A DNA stretch of 64,000 bases from Planctomycetes bacterium B3_Pla (lineage in GTDB: Bacteria; Planctomycetota; Phycisphaerae; Sedimentisphaerales; Anaerobacaceae): NCBI GenBank assembly GCA_005223045.1, contig NJBM01000004.1, positions 1-64,000 on the forward strand. Direction: 5' to 3'. Of the stretch, positions 61,109 to 64,000 are shown one piece after another; position 1 is the first letter of the stretch, and each line of letters begins with the position of its first letter. The notes under the pieces were generated by a model. That model saw nothing but the letters and a program-made list of their open reading frames with translations. It did no database searches and was not told where the DNA came from. A program made the position numbers and the translations under genes.

Positions 61109-64000
61109 ATGAACACGCTCAAACTAAAAATCTCACTCGTAATCGCGGCTGTTCTATTGGCAGGCCTCCAATCACAGGCCTGGGCAATCGTGGCCGGCTT
61201 TAACCAGGACATTCACATGGACATAGATATACCGGGCGTAGTGGCCAACGATTTTCACATCGAGGGCCGCATCAAGTCAGGCTCGCCCGGTGGAAGCTGG
61301 TCGCAGCCGCCAATACTGATCGGTCACGTCGATGGCGGCTTCCCCAACTTCAAGCATTCGATCCTGCCTGATCTCAGCGACCCGCAGCAGAATTCGTTCA
61401 TTTTCCGGGCCGACTTCTCGGGCAAAATCTACACATATTGCACCGTCATACATCTGGGCTTGTTCTTCGACGTGACCTGCCACAACATTGTCATTGACCT
61501 GGTCGGCTGGTGGACTTTGGACGGCAAACCAGTCTTCCCTCCTACTCCAGTTCCGCCTTTTCCCGGTCCTATTCCTGGTCCCGTTCCCGATCCTGGCAGC
61601 GATATTATAGTTGTACCGGTGCCCATCCCGATCCCTGTACCCGGCAGACCACAAAACGGCGGGGCGGTACCTGTCCCCGGATTCGAGGTCGAGGACCGGC
61701 CGGCCGACAAGCTTCCTCAGGCAGTCAGGATACGAAACGACTCACACCTTTCCGAACTGCACGAGGGCGGCATCCCAATTGAGATCGTGCAAATGGACCT
61801 GGTGGGCGTTTCTTTGGAGGAACTGGAACTTCGTCTCGGCCCGATCCCCGAAGCCTTCGAGCAATTGCAGGTCGGCGGCGTCCAGGAGGAACTGCCGTGG
61901 ACGCCCGTGCAAAACGAAAAGGGCCTCATCGGCCCGGAGAATCCCATTTCGGTTTCTCCTGACAGTTTCTTCGACATATTCGTTGATGTCGATTTCGGCA
62001 CACATCCGTCCAAACCCTTCAGGATTCTTCCTGACGAATTCCTGATAACCCGGTTGTTGATTCACTTTACGAACAACGCGGGTGAGCCGGACTTCCGCTG
62101 GGTCTGGCACGTTCACCAGGCCCATCCGCCGGAGGAGCCGCCTCCCGTGGGAGCTTATGACTTCGGCGATGCGCCCGATCCGACTTACCCGACTCTGTTG
62201 GCGAATAACGGCGCACGGCATGTAATTGTGCCGCCTGTGACCTTAGGCTTCAACATAGACCCCGAACTCAACGGCCAGCCCAATGCGACAGCCACGGGCG
62301 ATGACAATGACGGTAACGACGATGAAGACGGCGTGGTTTTCACCAGCGTTTTGACGCCGGGCCTGATGGCAAGTGTTGATGTGACTGCCGCCGTGCCAGG
62401 TTTGTTGGACGCCTGGATCGATTTCAACGGCGACGGAAGTTGGGCCCAGCCCGGTGACCGGATTTTTGCGAGCCTGCCTTTGCTGCCGGGTGTAAACACC
62501 CTTGCTTTCTTCGTGCACGGCAGCGCCTCGGCGAACATCACGACGTTCGCCCGTTTCAGATTCAGCACGGTTGGGGGACTGCCATACGACGGGCCGGCGC
62601 CGGACGGTGAGGTGGAGGACTACACCGTCGAGATCGTGCGCGAGTCCAAACTCAAGCTCGACTTCGGCGATGCGCCAGATCAGCCTTATCCGACCCTGCT
62701 GGCAGGCAACGGCGCGCGCCATATCATTGTGCCGCATATCGCCTTAGGTTTTGGTGTGGATCCTGAGTTAAACGGTCAGCCCAACGCAACAGCTACAGGC
62801 GATGACACGGACGGCAACGATGACGAGGACGGCGTCGTTTTCACCACCGCGATTGTGCCGGGCCAACAGGCAACCGTCAATGTGACGGCCACCGTCGCCG
62901 GGCGCCTGGATGCGTGGATAGACTTCGGCGGTGACGGCAGTTGGGCCCAGCCGGGAGACCGGATTTTCGCAGCCGTGCCGATAGCGTCGTTTCCTCCGGC
63001 GATCAACTCGCTGAACTTCCCGATCCCGCTTAACGCAGCGCCAAATATCACGACGTATGCTCGCTTCAGGTTCAGCAGCGCCGGCGGGCTGTCGTATGCC
63101 GGCCAGGCGCCGGATGGCGAGGTCGAGGACTATGCCGTAAGGATCGGGGATGCGCCGGTGGTCAAACCGTCGATTGAAAATGTGAAGTGGTCGCAGCCTC
63201 CTGTTGAAATTGACCCGAAGTCACCGACTCCCGTTTACTGCGGCTGGGATGAGACGTCGTTCTCCATGGTGCCTTTCGTATCCCCGAAATTCGAGCTGCG
63301 CAAGATAGTGGCCGACGATTTCCGCTGTCTCGGGACTATGCCGATAACCTCGGTTCACTGGTGGGGCTCGTATGAAGACTGGGACTCGTTCGAGCCGCCG
63401 CAGATCAAGCCAACTTCCTGGCTGATCGGGTTCTGGAGCAACGTTCCTGCTCTGCCGCAGGCTGACCCTGATTTTAGTCATCCGCAGACGCTGCTCTGGC
63501 AGTTCGAGGTCTCGGCCGACCGGGTGAGCGAAGAGCCTGTAGGCATTGACAATTTCCCCGACAAGTTTTCGGACACATGCTTCCAGTATTTCGTGAAGCT
63601 GAATCCGGATGAGTATTTCCGGCAGGCGGAATATCGTGACGCAACCACCGACGATGTTTTTTGGATCAGCATAGTAGCAGTCTATCCGGACCTGACCCTT
63701 CCCAAATTCACGTGGGGGTGGAAGACCCGACCGTGGCCCTGGATGGACGATGCAGTGACATTCGATCGGACAGGTGAGCTTGAGCCGGGCTTGTCGCTGT
63801 TACCACAGATTATCAGCCCCTTGTCGGATTCGGCGATCTGCGGCGAGCCGGAAGGCTACGACATGGCTTTCGAGCTTGATACCGATCCGGACTACATCAA
63901 GTGGCAGCAGCCGTTCACCGGAATCCGTCACTGGCCTCACTATGAAGATGAAGAATCGATGGCGACCGGGGGCGGTGGAACAGGCGGGGGGGGCAAGTGG
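61109..64000 (+). CDS. Large secreted GEVED-domain protein, open at the right edge
   Basis: An open frame of 964 codons with no stop before the window ends. It starts with a signal peptide (MNTLKLKISLVIAAVLLAGL, cleaved near QAWAI) and AAAGGGG precedes the ATG. After an N-terminal beta domain and a Pro-rich linker (about 145-190, 'PPTPVPPFPGPIPGPVPDPG'), two GEVED domains follow (about 350-510 and 515-675), each running from 'FGDAPD' through 'DEDGVVFT' and 'AWIDF.GDGSWAQPGDRIFA' to 'APDGEVEDY'. A distinct domain with 'WSQPP', 'DDFRC' and 'W.GSYEDWDS' comes after, and the visible sequence ends in a glycine-rich run. It shares the GEVED module with the protein at 6534-8594. Function unknown; likely surface or extracellular. 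Confidence 0.85.
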   Translation, partial: MNTLKLKISLVIAAVLLAGLQSQAWAIVAGFNQDIHMDIDIPGVVANDFHIEGRIKSGSPGGSWSQPPILIGHVDGGFPNFKHSILPDLSDPQQNSFIFRADFSGKIYTYCTVIHLGLFFDVTCHNIVIDLVGWWTLDGKPVFPPTPVPPFPGPIPGPVPDPGSDIIVVPVPIPIPVPGRPQNGGAVPVPGFEVEDRPADKLPQAVRIRNDSHLSELHEGGIPIEIVQMDLVGVSLEELELRLGPIPEAFEQLQVGGVQEELPWTPVQNEKGLIGPENPISVSPDSFFDIFVDVDFGTHPSKPFRILPDEFLITRLLIHFTNNAGEPDFRWVWHVHQAHPPEEPPPVGAYDFGDAPDPTYPTLLANNGARHVIVPPVTLGFNIDPELNGQPNATATGDDNDGNDDEDGVVFTSVLTPGLMASVDVTAAVPGLLDAWIDFNGDGSWAQPGDRIFASLPLLPGVNTLAFFVHGSASANITTFARFRFSTVGGLPYDGPAPDGEVEDYTVEIVRESKLKLDFGDAPDQPYPTLLAGNGARHIIVPHIALGFGVDPELNGQPNATATGDDTDGNDDEDGVVFTTAIVPGQQATVNVTATVAGRLDAWIDFGGDGSWAQPGDRIFAAVPIASFPPAINSLNFPIPLNAAPNITTYARFRFSSAGGLSYAGQAPDGEVEDYAVRIGDAPVVKPSIENVKWSQPPVEIDPKSPTPVYCGWDETSFSMVPFVSPKFELRKIVADDFRCLGTMPITSVHWWGSYEDWDSFEPPQIKPTSWLIGFWSNVPALPQADPDFSHPQTLLWQFEVSADRVSEEPVGIDNFPDKFSDTCFQYFVKLNPDEYFRQAEYRDATTDDVFWISIVAVYPDLTLPKFTWGWKTRPWPWMDDAVTFDRTGELEPGLSLLPQIISPLSDSAICGEPEGYDMAFELDTDPDYIKWQQPFTGIRHWPHYEDEESMATGGGGTGGGGKW

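Overview
The window looks like a chromosomal contig from a Gram-negative, probably anaerobic planctomycete of the Phycisphaerae/Sedimentisphaerales type. The signs are several very large secreted proteins with LamG, GEVED-like and single-EF-hand dockerin-like modules, the C-terminal 'DDFESYND' module common in that group, a Ser/Thr kinase with an N-terminal GspE-N-like domain, Kdo/LPS-export genes, and many sugar-active enzymes mixed with Gfo/Idh oxidoreductases. Intergenic DNA is rich in short palindromic and low-complexity repeats. The lineage is inferred from protein style only; no rRNA or tRNA gene is visible.

Layout. 0-2.6 kb: the end of an insertion sequence running off the left edge, a B12-binding radical SAM protein, and a 259-bp MITE-like element whose ends match the IS end. 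2.6-5.1 kb: haem/sirohaem genes (CobA-HemD fusion, HemB). 5.1-6.5 kb: an AT-rich island with an unknown protein and a HicAB toxin-antitoxin pair. 6.5-9.3 kb: a secreted dockerin-like protein and hisI. 10.2-11.9 kb: an anti-phage-type deoxycytidylate/dCTP deaminase with a small translationally coupled partner. 12.5-22 kb: a five-bladed-propeller glycosidase-like protein and three tandem paralogous secreted LamG proteins, two of which share a promoter and leader, with a ferritin-like protein between them. 22.4-27.4 kb: a flippase-like membrane protein, DUF502, ribosome hibernation factor, and a regulatory PTS set (IIA, HPr, EI) with no membrane EII. 27.5-31 kb: zinc ribbon, Slp-like lipoprotein and ankyrin lipoprotein. 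30.4-39 kb: a TIGR03936/RNase G pair, an inserted type II restriction-modification pair, then KdsD, KdsC and a giant LptC/LptA-like protein. 39.8-42.2 kb: an ATPase/TOPRIM-like (DUF4276) pair followed closely by a HAD phosphatase. 42.2-46.2 kb: etfB-etfA-acyl-CoA dehydrogenase operon ending in a clear terminator. 46.3-48.5 kb: Ser/Thr kinase flanked by two gene remnants. 48.5-54.8 kb: a five-gene minus-strand sugar-catabolism cluster (GH, Gfo/Idh, isomerase, two MFS transporters) with a strong promoter overlapped by a palindromic operator. 54.8-64 kb: QueG-like protein, DUF2867 reductase, polysaccharide deacetylase, alpha/beta hydrolase, GH63-like enzyme and a large GEVED protein running off the right edge.

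Four loci with defence-type content (unknown protein plus HicAB, dCTP deaminase, RM, ATPase/TOPRIM) are scattered singly between housekeeping operons, and most look AT-rich by eye against their neighbours, which suggests separate acquisitions. The strongest candidates for undescribed biology are the deaminase with its small coupled partner, the ATPase/DUF4276/HAD trio, the unknown AT-rich protein beside HicAB, and the shared promoter-leader of the LamG genes.
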